Below are positions 54,688-63,077 of a stretch of 64,000 nt of DNA, in pieces; the stretch's first letter is position 1, and each line of letters begins with the position of its first letter. Under the pieces are notes generated by a model that was not told where the DNA came from, did no database searches, and saw nothing but the letters and a program-made list of their open reading frames with translations. Location of the stretch: contig JARGOS010000002.1 of assembly GCA_029212505.1 (NCBI GenBank), positions 62,001 through 126,000 of the forward strand, read 5' to 3'. The stretch comes from Legionellaceae bacterium (lineage in GTDB: Bacteria; Pseudomonadota; Gammaproteobacteria; Legionellales; Legionellaceae). Position numbers and translations under genes: made by a program.

Positions 54688-56106
54688 TTAAGCCCCTTTG
54701 AGTATATTCATACGCGTTGTTTTTCCTTTGAGTTTAGCATGTTTAATAAAAGGATAAGCTTTCTTGAGTTGGCTTTGTTTGATCGCAACGTAGGCGTACA
54801 TGGCAGAAATATCGATTTTACCAATATCACCTGCGTCCAGGCCTGCGTCTTGCGTTAAGGCGCCTAAAATATCGCCTGGGCGAATTTTATCTTTGCGTCC
54901 TGCGGCGATACTGAGTGTTACCATCTCCGGTTTCGGAAGCGTCGTATGGCTTGTATTGACTTCGCGAAGATCTCCCCAGGGGATGCTAAAGCCTTGGTCT
55001 TCAAGGTCACACAGTCGTCCAGCATCGTGGGGCGTGGTTAAGCTCAACGCAAGGCCTTGGTTGCCTGCGCGACCGGTACGACCGATACGATGAACATGGA
55101 CATCGTAATCAAATGCTAAGTCATAATTAATCACCGCCGGGAGGTCTTGTATATCCAAGCCCCGCGCGGCAACGTCGGTTGCGACCAAAATCGAACAGCT
55201 GCGATTGGCAAAGCGAATCATGGCGCGATCGCGCGCGGCTTGGTCCATATCCCCGTGGAGTGCAACGGTGCTAAACCCTTCGTTTGTTAAACGCGTTAGT
55301 AAGCTTGTGGTTTGGTCTTTTGTATTGCAAAAAATCAGGGTTGATATGGGTTGATGGTGGCATAGCAGCGTTTTGAGTAACGAAAATTTATTGGCCTGGC
55401 TTGATACTTCATAAAACACTTGCGTCATATCAAGCGTAGCCTGGGTGTCTTGAATGGTGACATGCTGAGGCGAACGCATCAAGTTATTAGCAAGCTGGCG
55501 AATTTCATCAGGGTAGGTTGCTGAAAATAATAAAGTTTGCCGTTTTTTAGGGCAAAAAGAAATCACACGCCTTATTTCATCTTCAAACCCCATATCGAGC
55601 ATGCGATCGGCTTCATCTAACACCAAGGTCTGTAAATGTTGTAAAGATAATGATTCGGCATCAATATGTTTTTGTACGCGACCCGGCGTGCCGACGATGA
55701 CATGCGCGCCATGTTTTAATGAATCCAGTTGAGGTCTCATCGGAATGCCACCCGAAAGGTTCAGAATCTTGACGTTAGGAACTAAACGCGCGAGACGTCG
55801 TAATACGTGCCCCACTTGTTCGGCTAATTCACGCGTAGGGCACAGCACCAACGCCTGTGTTGCATAGCGCTCGTTGTTGAGGCGATTTAAAAGCGCTAAG
55901 CCAAAGGCCGCGGTTTTACCACTGCCAGTTTTTGCTTGTGCGATAACATCCAAGCCTTTGAGCATCAGCGGTAAGCTTTCGGCTTGAATAGGCGTCATGC
56001 TTTCAAAATTTAAAGACGTAAGGTTAGTTAATAATGCGTTTTTCAAAGGCAGTGAGCTAAAAGGATGTGTTGGATTCACGGGGGCCACGTTGGGTAGGGA
56101 GTTCAA
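54688..56106 (-). CDS. dbpA: ATP-dependent RNA helicase DbpA
   Basis: A 472-aa DEAD-box helicase. Q-motif PLKNALLTNLTSLNFESMTPIQAESLP, Walker A AQAKTGSGKTAAF, DEAD in VLDEADRMLDMGF, SAT, and motif VI HRIGRTGRAGN. The C-terminal RNA-binding domain (about 400-472, IGKIDISAMYAYVAIKQSQ, LKGKTTRMNILKG) is the DbpA/YxiN type that targets helix 92 of 23S rRNA for 50S assembly. It is upstream of rsgA on the same strand, joining two ribosome-assembly genes. Confidence 0.95.
   Translation of the reverse strand: MNSLPNVAPVNPTHPFSSLPLKNALLTNLTSLNFESMTPIQAESLPLMLKGLDVIAQAKTGSGKTAAFGLALLNRLNNERYATQALVLCPTRELAEQVGHVLRRLARLVPNVKILNLSGGIPMRPQLDSLKHGAHVIVGTPGRVQKHIDAESLSLQHLQTLVLDEADRMLDMGFEDEIRRVISFCPKKRQTLLFSATYPDEIRQLANNLMRSPQHVTIQDTQATLDMTQVFYEVSSQANKFSLLKTLLCHHQPISTLIFCNTKDQTTSLLTRLTNEGFSTVALHGDMDQAARDRAMIRFANRSCSILVATDVAARGLDIQDLPAVINYDLAFDYDVHVHRIGRTGRAGNQGLALSLTTPHDAGRLCDLEDQGFSIPWGDLREVNTSHTTLPKPEMVTLSIAAGRKDKIRPGDILGALTQDAGLDAGDIGKIDISAMYAYVAIKQSQLKKAYPFIKHAKLKGKTTRMNILKGA
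54693..54697 (-). promoter_or_regulatory. Shine-Dalgarno AGGGG for the probable AUU start of rsgA
   Basis: AGGGG (minus strand) lies inside the last codons of dbpA, 6 nt before ATT at 54686. It supports translation from the non-canonical codon by coupling to dbpA. Confidence 0.5.
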
Positions 56107-56205
56107 AGAGCAAATATTATACCATGCTTTTGAAATTTCTATAAAACTTCATCAGTAAAATGATTTAATAATCAAAATCATGGGGAGTATTTAAGTTCGT
56201 GTGAT

Positions 56206-56742
56206 CTAAAATCCGGCGTGTTGTTTTAAAAATTCTTTTTCTTCATCGCTGGATGTTCGGTTTAATATCGCATTGCGGTGAGGATAACGACCAAAACGTT
56301 GGATGATCGCCAGGTGTTGTTTTTCAAAGTCCAACGTTTGTTCTAAGCCGGGGGTTTCGAACAGCGGCAAAGCCTGTTGGTGAACTTCAAGCGATTCACT
56401 ATGCATGAAAGGCATGTATAAAAAAGCACGTTCTGAGAGAGGTAATTGTTGATCAAACGAACGGCGTACTGCTTCTTGGGCTAAGTGAAGCGCCTTGTCA
56501 TCATAAGCAAAGCTTTGCGGTGTGCCACGAAATATATTGCGTGAGAACTGATCAAGAATGATGATTTCAGCCAAGCATCCTCGTGCCGTTTCACGCCACG
56601 TGTGCAAGGCGCCAGAGGCTGCTTGCTGATGAACTTCAGAAAATAGCTCTGTGATGCGTTGATCTAATTCAGCATCTTTTTGCCACCACTGCGCCGGTGT
56701 CAGTTGATTAAACCAAAAAGCTAAGATTGTTTCAGCAAGCAT
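56206..56742 (-). CDS. DUF924 family protein
   Basis: A 178-aa all-helical protein. The family blocks are ILAFWFNQLTPAQWW, LAEIIILDQFSRNIFRGTPQSFAYDDKAL, RAFLYMPFMHSESLEVH and FGRYPHRNAILNR. Function unknown; the fold is TPR-like. ATG 56742 is chosen over a TTG two codons upstream. Confidence 0.9.
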   Translation of the reverse strand: MLAETILAFWFNQLTPAQWWQKDAELDQRITELFSEVHQQAASGALHTWRETARGCLAEIIILDQFSRNIFRGTPQSFAYDDKALHLAQEAVRRSFDQQLPLSERAFLYMPFMHSESLEVHQQALPLFETPGLEQTLDFEKQHLAIIQRFGRYPHRNAILNRTSSDEEKEFLKQHAGF

Positions 56743-56748
56743 GTACAA

Positions 56749-57088
56749 ACCCCAGGTCAGTCAAGCGCATACCTGCGCTCTGAATGTATGGGGTTCATGA
56801 TACCGTAGCTTGTAAGCGTATGCTATTTTATTTCAGCGGCGAGTGACGCAGCTTCTACCGTGGCCATCACGGTCTCACTGGCGGTCCGTCTGCTCAAGAA
56901 GCGCATGATGGTGTACGCATGGCTTTATGCACGGGAGCCATTCTACTTTGATGAATATTGTATATTTTTGTTTTTTTCTGTAAGTTTTTAGCTCTTATTA
57001 GCTTGACGAGATGATTTTATGGTCTAATATTGAACATGTAGACCTGCTTTTAGATCTACAGCAAAAGATAATCTTGAAGGAGAATATC
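56749..57088. other. 340-bp intergenic region
   Basis: No gene with a start codon is visible. The middle (56838-56945) is more GC-rich than its surroundings and holds a hairpin (ACCGTG/CACGGT at 56859-56875, inside an outer AGTGA/TCACT pair). It is open in one forward frame for over 50 codons but has no credible start and no family match. The last 90 bp are A/T-rich and carry the promoter region of the exported protein at 57089. Confidence 0.5.
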
Positions 57089-57538
57089 ATGAGCAATATG
57101 TTTAGTTTATCGAAAGTTATGATGGGGGTCGCTTCATTGACCTTAAGTGCAGGTGTTTGTGCAAGTTCAGTACTTACGCCGGTGACGGATCCTTTAGAAG
57201 ATGTTGCGAATTGGTTCGGTACGACAACCTATGATGTTGTTGCGCCAGTTGCCGGTTGGGGTATGGATGATGGCAATAAACCCGACTATATGGTGCACGA
57301 CAAAGACACACATCACGTGGAATTTTTAGATGGTGTTGATAAAGGCCATATGGTTTCTGATGATGGCAATATGATGTATAAGCATGAATGCAGAAAAGGT
57401 GATAAAATCACAAATTTACATACCAACCGATCGGGTATCATCAAAGGTGTGAAAGATCACGGTACGATGGACGTCATGATGCCGAATGGCAAGACTGTAC
57501 GTTATCAGTATGTTAATTATAAAATCAAACCTTTATAA
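57089..57538 (+). CDS. small exported protein of unknown function
   Basis: A 149-aa protein with a signal peptide (about 1-24, VMMGVASLTLSAGVCA). The mature part is rich in Asp, Gly, His and Met (DDGNKPDYMVHDKDTHHVEFLDGVDKGHMVSDDGN) and has a single Cys at about residue 100. The end (ITNLHTNRSGIIKGVKDHGTMDVMMPNGKTVRYQYVNY) reads like a short SH3-like or RNA-II-type beta module. GGAG precedes ATG 57089. A terminator follows, so it is monocistronic. No family recognised. Confidence 0.75.
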   Translation: MSNMFSLSKVMMGVASLTLSAGVCASSVLTPVTDPLEDVANWFGTTTYDVVAPVAGWGMDDGNKPDYMVHDKDTHHVEFLDGVDKGHMVSDDGNMMYKHECRKGDKITNLHTNRSGIIKGVKDHGTMDVMMPNGKTVRYQYVNYKIKPL

Positions 57539-57576
57539 ATTAAATTTTATATATTATATAAATAATACAAAGAGGC

Positions 57577-57615
57577 ACAAAGCAGGGCTAATTTCAGTCC
57601 TGCTTTGTTGTTTTA
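57577..57615 (+). terminator. Rho-independent terminator after the exported protein gene
   Basis: A perfect 10-bp stem (ACAAAGCAGG/CCTGCTTTGT) with a 12-nt loop, followed by TGTTTT. Confidence 0.75.
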
Positions 57616-57673
57616 GGCTATAGTATAGTTAATGCAATACGGGAATAAAAACCTTTTTAAGGAGCGTAAACCC

Positions 57674-58105
57674 ATGAAGATTCAAAAAGGCTTTACCATG
57701 ATTGAGTTGGTTATGGTCATCATGATTCTAGGTATTCTTGCCATCGTGGTGGTGCCTCGATTTATCGAGCTGCAAGCGAACACCCAACAAGCCGCTGTCG
57801 ATGGCATGGCGCGTTCGCTGCAGTCTGCTAACCTGATGAATCAAGCTGCTTGTTCACCGCATGACAGCATTGCGGGTGAGGCGACATGCATGAAGGTTTC
57901 AAAATGTTCTGATCTTGCAGCATTGGTGAGGCCAGCGTTGCACTTAAGAGCCGCAGGAGATGCCATTGCCAATCACTACAATCTTGCAATGGATAAGGCC
58001 GTGCTTGCCAACGGTGATGAAGTGACCTGTACGTTGCAATACCGCAAAAGAGGCACGGCGTATACCTCCACGTTTCTGGTGACAGGAGCTGGACATGATG
58101 CTTAA
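57674..58105 (+). CDS. type IV pilin-like (pseudopilin) protein
   Basis: A 143-aa protein with a textbook class III signal: short basic leader MKIQKG, cleavage before Phe, then FTMIELVMVIMILGILAIVVVP with Glu at mature position 5. The rest (about 35-143) is a small globular domain with four or five cysteines. No other pilus gene is nearby, so it would rely on assembly machinery encoded elsewhere. GGAG precedes ATG 57674. It converges with the DUF2892 gene, sharing 4 nt. Confidence 0.88.
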   Translation: MKIQKGFTMIELVMVIMILGILAIVVVPRFIELQANTQQAAVDGMARSLQSANLMNQAACSPHDSIAGEATCMKVSKCSDLAALVRPALHLRAAGDAIANHYNLAMDKAVLANGDEVTCTLQYRKRGTAYTSTFLVTGAGHDA

Positions 58106-58311
58106 TGTTGCTTGAGCTGTTGTTTTATTTTGCTGATAATATAGGGAATAGAACACCAGCCAATCACGCCTTCAATCACGAGTGCGACGCCTAAGATCAT
58201 AAAAAAGAGCTTGCTCATATCCAGTAGCGCCGCTAAGAAAATGGCAGCGCCAATAATCGAGCGATTAATACGATCGGTCTTGTCAATATTGCATTGTTTG
58301 ATGAGCATCAT
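58102..58311 (-). CDS. DUF2892 small membrane protein
   Basis: A 69-aa protein matching the DUF2892 pattern (CNIDKTDRINRSIIGAAIFLAALL, then a second hydrophobic helix and GWCSIPYIISK). In YgaP-type proteins this module is the membrane anchor of a rhodanese; here it stands alone. It lies 17 nt after the patatin gene on the same strand. Confidence 0.85.
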   Translation of the reverse strand: MMLIKQCNIDKTDRINRSIIGAAIFLAALLDMSKLFFMILGVALVIEGVIGWCSIPYIISKIKQQLKQH

Positions 58312-58328
58312 GGCCTCTGTATATAATA

Positions 58329-59438
58329 TTAATTAAAAAACGCATGAAGGTTAGCTTCTTGTGCCAGCGTATCTTCATAGCCCAAGGTTATCAGTTCTTG
58401 TGCAAACTCTTTTTCGAATAAAAGAAAGCTGAGTAAGTCGCCTGAGTGCTCTTGTGCGCCGAGCATATTTAAGCATACACGCAGTAAAGCAGGCATGGTC
58501 TGATATTTATTTTGTGCCATTTTTGCGACGTTGGTGCTTGGGCGAAGATGGCATGTTTCCACCGGGCGCCACGGTGAATGTCGTTTTTTCCAGATGGACA
58601 GTAGACGGGCAATGTCGTTCATGCGATTGACGTTTTCAATATCACGATCCAGATTATCTAAAAACAAGCCGTTCAACATGTTACCAAGAATATGCGCAAA
58701 GCCAATGTCTTTGCTTTGTAACTTTTCTGGTTGAATGGCCGAAGGAACGGGCCGTGTACCGATAATTAAGATTTTTTCAACATGAAATCGAAGCGGCCCG
58801 CGTAAAGGCGAGACTAAGCCCATGCTACCATCGCCGTAATGCAAGCCATTCACAGCGACGGTAGGAAAAAAGAGGGGTAAGGCACTGGATGCTAGAATAT
58901 GCTCCGCGCGAAGCGCTGTGCGTTGACTGGTATGGCGTGGGTAGAACCAATCATCAAAATGAGGGGCGTGGTGTTGATAAAATGAGACCGTGCGTTGTGT
59001 TTCGTAGCAGTTGGTGATCACTTCCATGGTTTCAAGCAAGCCATCTTCTATATTTTGGTGAATTTTTTCAAAATCAATGTGCTTTTGTATAAAGGCATGT
59101 AAAGGCGCTGTATCTAAGAGATAACCGGATTTACGCTGTTTAATCATGAAGCGAGTTAAATTGCGTGCAACCGATTTACCGAGCTCATAATTGCTTGCAT
59201 TGTAAATTTCTTGGCAGTGAATATCATGCCATAAAGCCTCAAGCTTTTCGACGGCGGCACCAAAGTCACCTGCATTTTCGGCAAGAATAGCCGCGTTAAT
59301 GCTGCCGACGCTCACGCCGCTTATCATGCTAAAGGGAAGCGTTTTACTTTGAAAAATGTGATGAATGGCTTTTAGGACCCCCGCTTGATAAGCTCCGCGA
59401 GCGCCACCACCGGCCAAATAGAGTGCTGTTTTAGCCAT
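58329..59438 (-). CDS. patatin-like phospholipase (RssA-type)
   Basis: A 369-aa patatin. Oxyanion hole LAGGGARGAYQAGVL (about 7-21), nucleophile elbow SGVSVGSINA (Ser at about 42) and the catalytic Asp in YGDGSMGLVSPL (about 205-215). There is a C-terminal domain of about 130 residues. No signal peptide is visible. ATG 59438 puts the patatin domain at the very N-terminus, as usual. Patatins act as phospholipase A or lysophospholipase; in Legionella several are effectors, but nothing in the sequence shows secretion here. Confidence 0.9.
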   Translation of the reverse strand: MAKTALYLAGGGARGAYQAGVLKAIHHIFQSKTLPFSMISGVSVGSINAAILAENAGDFGAAVEKLEALWHDIHCQEIYNASNYELGKSVARNLTRFMIKQRKSGYLLDTAPLHAFIQKHIDFEKIHQNIEDGLLETMEVITNCYETQRTVSFYQHHAPHFDDWFYPRHTSQRTALRAEHILASSALPLFFPTVAVNGLHYGDGSMGLVSPLRGPLRFHVEKILIIGTRPVPSAIQPEKLQSKDIGFAHILGNMLNGLFLDNLDRDIENVNRMNDIARLLSIWKKRHSPWRPVETCHLRPSTNVAKMAQNKYQTMPALLRVCLNMLGAQEHSGDLLSFLLFEKEFAQELITLGYEDTLAQEANLHAFFN

Positions 59439-59512
59439 ACCTACGTTCCGTGTAAAATAATATCGTCTATTCAAGAACTATAGTTGAGAGAAGTGGTTAA
59501 TATCAAGTGAAG

Positions 59513-60208
59513 TTACCAATTTAGCGTGGTTTTTACGAAAGGAATGGTGATTTTACGTTGTGCTGCGAGCGAGGCGCGATCGAGCCGGTCAAGTAAGGTG
59601 TGTAAGTCGTGCATGTTACGTGCACTGCGGTTTACTAAATATTGAGCAACAGGTTCAGGCAACTCGAAGCCGCGTTTGCGTGCCTGCGCGCGAAGCGTTT
59701 GGATTTTATCCGTGTCTTTGAGCTCGTGAAGTTGCATCACAAGACAGGACGTAAGCCGGGAACGCAAGTCAGGGAGCGCAATGGGGGTATGCTGAGGAGG
59801 TCGAGAGCTTGCAATAATCATGGTGCTCGTGCCTGCATCACGGATACGATTATATAAGTGAAATAAAGCTTCTTCCCAGGCTGTGTTACCTGTAATCGCA
59901 TCAAGTTCATCGATACACAGCAGTTGGTGCTCATCTAAATCATGAATAATCGCAGGATCCCATGTTTTGAGTGTATCAAGCGGTAAATAAAGGCTGGATT
60001 TATCTTGGCCTAATAAATGCTGGCAGCAGGCCTGTAAAATATGTGATTTTCCACTTCCTGCCGCACCCCAAATATAGATAAAGCGCTCACCTGCTCCCGA
60101 AAGTGAAGATGTGATTTCTTGTTGAAGCAAGGTATTTTCACCCCAGCCAAATTCAGCAAACGTTGCTTCAAGGTTGGGTTGGATGGCGAGGGCGAGTTGA
60201 TGGTTCAT
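59513..60208 (-). CDS. hda: DnaA regulatory inactivator Hda
   Basis: A 231-aa AAA+ protein related to DnaA. The N-terminal HQLALAI resembles the QL[SP]LPL clamp-binding motif through which Hda binds the beta clamp. Walker A IWGAAGSGKSHILQ (about 45), Walker B LLCIDELDAI, sensor 1 IIASSRPPQHTP and LRSRLTSCLVMQL follow. Hda-clamp-ADP stimulates ATP hydrolysis by DnaA. ATG 60208 overlaps the upstream pgsA-like stop by 4 nt. Confidence 0.92.
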   Translation of the reverse strand: MNHQLALAIQPNLEATFAEFGWGENTLLQQEITSSLSGAGERFIYIWGAAGSGKSHILQACCQHLLGQDKSSLYLPLDTLKTWDPAIIHDLDEHQLLCIDELDAITGNTAWEEALFHLYNRIRDAGTSTMIIASSRPPQHTPIALPDLRSRLTSCLVMQLHELKDTDKIQTLRAQARKRGFELPEPVAQYLVNRSARNMHDLHTLLDRLDRASLAAQRKITIPFVKTTLNW

Positions 60209-60777
60209 GGTGGCGTCGGCGTGCTGGCAAACGCATGTTTGGCACCTGTCCAAAAATAGTCAACATAGCTGGTGGTCGTGGTCACCGAAGTCAGCCCTAT
60301 GAGTACGTAGGTTAATGTCGTTGCATGTGGGATGGTGTTGACAAAAGCGAGTTTAGTTAAGCAGAAAACAACGAGGCCCAGTTGCAACGCGGTGTTAATC
60401 TTACTGAGCATCGTGGGTTTAAATTCGATGCGTTGCTGTGGAACAAAGCGATGCCACGTGAGTACACCTAAGGATATGGTGACATCGCGACAAAAGACCA
60501 AAATAACCAACCACCAAGGCAGTTGTTTCATCAATGCGAGCGAGACAAAGCTTGAAGCGATTAATAATTTATCGGCTAACGGATCAATAAAGGAGCCAAA
60601 TCGGCTTTGCCATTGAAACGTGCGTGCAAGCCAACCGTCAAAGCCATCGGTTAAGCCTGCTAAAATAAAAATATAGAGTGCGCTTGTGTAGTTTGCTTGA
60701 TGCAAATACATAAGAAACGGCGCGATCAGGATAAACCGAGTTAGGGTGAACGCATTAGGTAGATTTTTCAGTATCAT
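60205..60777 (-). CDS. pgsA: CDP-alcohol phosphatidyltransferase (PgsA-like)
   Basis: A 190-aa integral membrane enzyme, probably CDP-diacylglycerol-glycerol-3-phosphate phosphatidyltransferase. The CDP-OH-P motif is complete: DGFDGWLARTFQ, then GSFIDPLADK. N-terminal LPNAFTLTRFILIAPF is also typical. Five or six transmembrane segments. It is coupled to hda by a 4-nt overlap, an arrangement seen in other gammaproteobacteria. Confidence 0.88.
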   Translation of the reverse strand: MILKNLPNAFTLTRFILIAPFLMYLHQANYTSALYIFILAGLTDGFDGWLARTFQWQSRFGSFIDPLADKLLIASSFVSLALMKQLPWWLVILVFCRDVTISLGVLTWHRFVPQQRIEFKPTMLSKINTALQLGLVVFCLTKLAFVNTIPHATTLTYVLIGLTSVTTTTSYVDYFWTGAKHAFASTPTPP

Positions 60778-60910
60778 AAACCCTAAGAACCATTATATAA
60801 TATTGAGGTCGAATAGCGTGAAATACTACCAAAAGCTAGATTATATGTCACGTATAAAATAATTTCGCACAGCTTTAGGCGAGAAAAAAACAAAAAATAT
60901 CATGAAATAC

Positions 60911-60939
60911 TTGTGACTTGCTCGGGTTTTCGTTAGAAT
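60911..60939 (+). promoter_or_regulatory. sigma70-type promoter of rplM-rpsI
   Basis: TTGTGA, a 17-bp spacer and TAGAAT lie 50 bp before the rplM ATG, in the 210-bp region divergent from pgsA. Confidence 0.6.
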
Positions 60940-60988
60940 CGCCCGTTCAGCAGTATTGCAAAAACTTTTAGGCGTACGGAGTCAGCAC

Positions 60989-61423
60989 ATGAAAACCTAT
61001 AGTGCCAAGGCCGCCGATGTAAATCGGGGTTGGTATATTATTGACGCGAGCGAGCAAATATTGGGTCGCCTTGCGACCGAAGCCGCACGACGTCTTCGCG
61101 GAAAACATAAGGCCGAATATACCCCGCATGTAGATACAGGGGATTACATCATTGTCATTAATGCAGAAAAAGCTCGTGTGACAGGAAGTAAATTTAAAGA
61201 TAAAACGTATTATTCTCACTCTGGGTACCCAGGTGGAATGAAAAAAATTCAGTTTGATAAACTGCAAGAGAAAAATCCAACGAAGATTATTGAACTTGCA
61301 ATCAAAGGGATGCTTCCTAAAAATTCATTGGGTCGTGATATGTACCGCAAGCTTAAAGTCTATGCCGGTTCAGAGCACCCACATGAAGCGCAGCAACCTA
61401 CAAAACTTGAGATTGAGGGGTAG
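60989..61423 (+). CDS. rplM: 50S ribosomal protein L13
   Basis: A 144-aa ribosomal protein. [41 protein letters not shown] and the block [15 protein letters not shown] are canonical. ATG 60989 has GGAG upstream and gives the family length; an in-frame ATG 11 codons earlier lacks support. It precedes rpsI by 4 nt, the universal rplM-rpsI pair. Confidence 0.98.
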   Translation: MKTYSAKAADVNRGWYIIDASEQILGRLATEAARRLRGKHKAEYTPHVDTGDYIIVINAEKARVTGSKFKDKTYYSHSGYPGGMKKIQFDKLQEKNPTKIIELAIKGMLPKNSLGRDMYRKLKVYAGSEHPHEAQQPTKLEIEG

Positions 61424-61427
61424 TCAT

Positions 61428-61871
61428 ATGGCTGAATTAGCACAGCATTACGGAACCGGTCGTCGTAAAAGTTCGACTGCCCGTGTTTTTCTTCGTCCTG
61501 GTAAAGGCGAGATTATCGTTAACCAACGCCCTGTAGCCGACTATTTTGGTCGTGAAACAGCGTGCATGTTGGTTCGTCAGCCACTTGAAACCGTTGACGT
61601 ACTTGCACGCTTTGATGTATACGCGACCGTTAAAGGTGGTGGTATTTCAGGCCAGGCTGGAGCTGTTCGTTTAGGTATTGCTCGCGCTTTGGTTGCTTAT
61701 GATGAAGACGGTGATGCAGGCGAAGGCGAAGAAGCACGAGGATTGCACCCTGATTCATACCGACGTCAATTACGAACCCGTGGTTTGTTAACACGTGATT
61801 CACGTTGTGTTGAACGGAAAAAAGTGGGCTTGCGAAAAGCGCGTCGCGCAACCCAATACTCAAAACGATAA
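61428..61871 (+). CDS. rpsI: 30S ribosomal protein S9 with an acidic insertion
   Basis: A 147-aa protein; the family is usually about 130 aa. [15 protein letters not shown]-type start, [19 protein letters not shown] and the C-terminal [19 protein letters not shown], whose terminal Arg contacts P-site tRNA, are intact. The extra residues (about 94-110, [19 protein letters not shown]) replace the short YDExLR turn. GAGGGG precedes ATG 61428; the frame is open further upstream only inside rplM. Confidence 0.96.
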   Translation: MAELAQHYGTGRRKSSTARVFLRPGKGEIIVNQRPVADYFGRETACMLVRQPLETVDVLARFDVYATVKGGGISGQAGAVRLGIARALVAYDEDGDAGEGEEARGLHPDSYRRQLRTRGLLTRDSRCVERKKVGLRKARRATQYSKR

Positions 61872-61888
61872 ACCTTCGTTTTGTATGG

Positions 61889-61914
61889 CCCCGCCTTGTT
61901 GCGGGGTTTTTTTT
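61889..61914 (+). terminator. Rho-independent terminator after rpsI
   Basis: The stem CCCCGC/GCGGGG with a 6-nt loop is followed by T8. Confidence 0.9.
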
Positions 61915-61934
61915 ACCACTTTTTTGATAATTTG

Positions 61935-61943
61935 TGGTATAAT
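61935..61943 (+). promoter_or_regulatory. extended -10 promoter of sspAB
   Basis: TGGTATAAT is a consensus -10 with the TGn extension; no good -35 is seen, which fits an extended -10 promoter. It lies 65 bp before the sspA ATG. Confidence 0.6.
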
Positions 61944-62007
61944 AGGCCTCCCAACGATTGACTATTGCCAATAGTTGTTAACTATTTGGTGATCTATAGG
62001 AGTGAGG

Positions 62008-62637
62008 ATGGCTATTATTGCAAAACGCACCGTCATGTCATTGTATTCTGATTCTGGCGACGTTTACAGTCACCAGGTTCGCATTGTGCTGGCTGAAAAA
62101 GGTGTCAATGTTGATATTATTCCAGCGAAAGATGGTTCGCTTCCGGAAGAATTATCAACGGTTAATCCCTACAACACGGTTCCAACGTTGATTGATCGCG
62201 AGCTTGTTCTTTATGAAGCGCGTATCATCATGGAATATTTAGATGAGCGTTTTCCGCATCCACCTTTGTTGCCTGTTTATCCTGTAGCTCGTGCTGAAAC
62301 GCGTAAGATGATGTATCGTATCGAGCAGGATTGGTATACTTTATTGCATGATATTCAAGCGGGTGGTTCCGACGAGACGCTGGCTACGTTACGAAATAAT
62401 TTAAGCGACAGCTTAAGCAGTTTAGAGCCTATCTTTGCTGATAAACCCTTTTTCTTGAGTGACGAGCACTCGTTGTTAGATTGTGCTTTAGCACCGTTAC
62501 TTTGGCGTTTACCGATGTTGGGTGTTGAATTGCCCGCCAATGCCATTGCCTTGAAGGCTTATATGGAGCGCTTGTTTGCACGAGATGCTTTTCAAAGCAG
62601 TTTAACGGATGCTGAGCGGCAGCTAAGGGTGGCTTAG
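62008..62637 (+). CDS. sspA: stringent starvation protein A
   Basis: A 209-aa RNA polymerase-associated protein with a GST fold but no GST activity. The N-terminal thioredoxin-like part (SLYSDSGDVYSHQVRIVLAEKGV, NPYNTVPTLIDRELVLYEARIIMEYLDERFPHPPL) and the helical C-terminal domain are canonical, including the conserved PHPPLLPVYPVARA surface. AGGAG favours ATG 62008 over a GTG two codons upstream. It is 2 nt before sspB. Confidence 0.95.
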   Translation: MAIIAKRTVMSLYSDSGDVYSHQVRIVLAEKGVNVDIIPAKDGSLPEELSTVNPYNTVPTLIDRELVLYEARIIMEYLDERFPHPPLLPVYPVARAETRKMMYRIEQDWYTLLHDIQAGGSDETLATLRNNLSDSLSSLEPIFADKPFFLSDEHSLLDCALAPLLWRLPMLGVELPANAIALKAYMERLFARDAFQSSLTDAERQLRVA

Positions 62638-62639
62638 TC

Positions 62640-63038
62640 ATGAGTAGTATGACCTCAAGTAGGCCTTATTTGATTCGTGCGATTTATGATTGGATTGTTG
62701 ATAATCAACTGACGCCCTACATTCTTGTGAATGCAGAGTACCCAGGTGTCGAAATTCCACAAGAATTTGTAAGTGGTGGACGTGTTATCTTAAACATTTC
62801 ACCCGCTTCATGCCGTGGATTACATCTTGATAATGATCGCATTGTGTTCACCACACGATTTTCTGGGCGAACCGTGCAGTTGGCTTTAGGGCCGGGTGCT
62901 GTGATGGCGATTTATGCCAAAGAGAATGGGCGTGGCATGGAATTTGGGGAAGAGGACGGCGATTTACCTTCACCCACAGATTCTGGCTCATCTCAACACA
63001 GCTCGGGGCGTAAACCTGCTTTGCGTTTAGTTAAGTAG
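62640..63038 (+). CDS. sspB: ClpXP protease specificity-enhancing factor SspB
   Basis: A 132-aa adaptor that delivers ssrA-tagged proteins to ClpXP. Substrate-binding domain (about 5-105: RPYLIRAIYDWIVDNQLTPYI, RVILNISPASCRGL), a flexible linker rich in Ser and Gly, and the ClpX-docking tail KPALRLVK at the very end. Typical gammaproteobacterial sspA-sspB operon. Confidence 0.96.
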   Translation: MSSMTSSRPYLIRAIYDWIVDNQLTPYILVNAEYPGVEIPQEFVSGGRVILNISPASCRGLHLDNDRIVFTTRFSGRTVQLALGPGAVMAIYAKENGRGMEFGEEDGDLPSPTDSGSSQHSSGRKPALRLVK

Positions 63039-63077
63039 CTTGACGGATTGTATCCGTAGGCTTTAGGGTTTGTGTGC

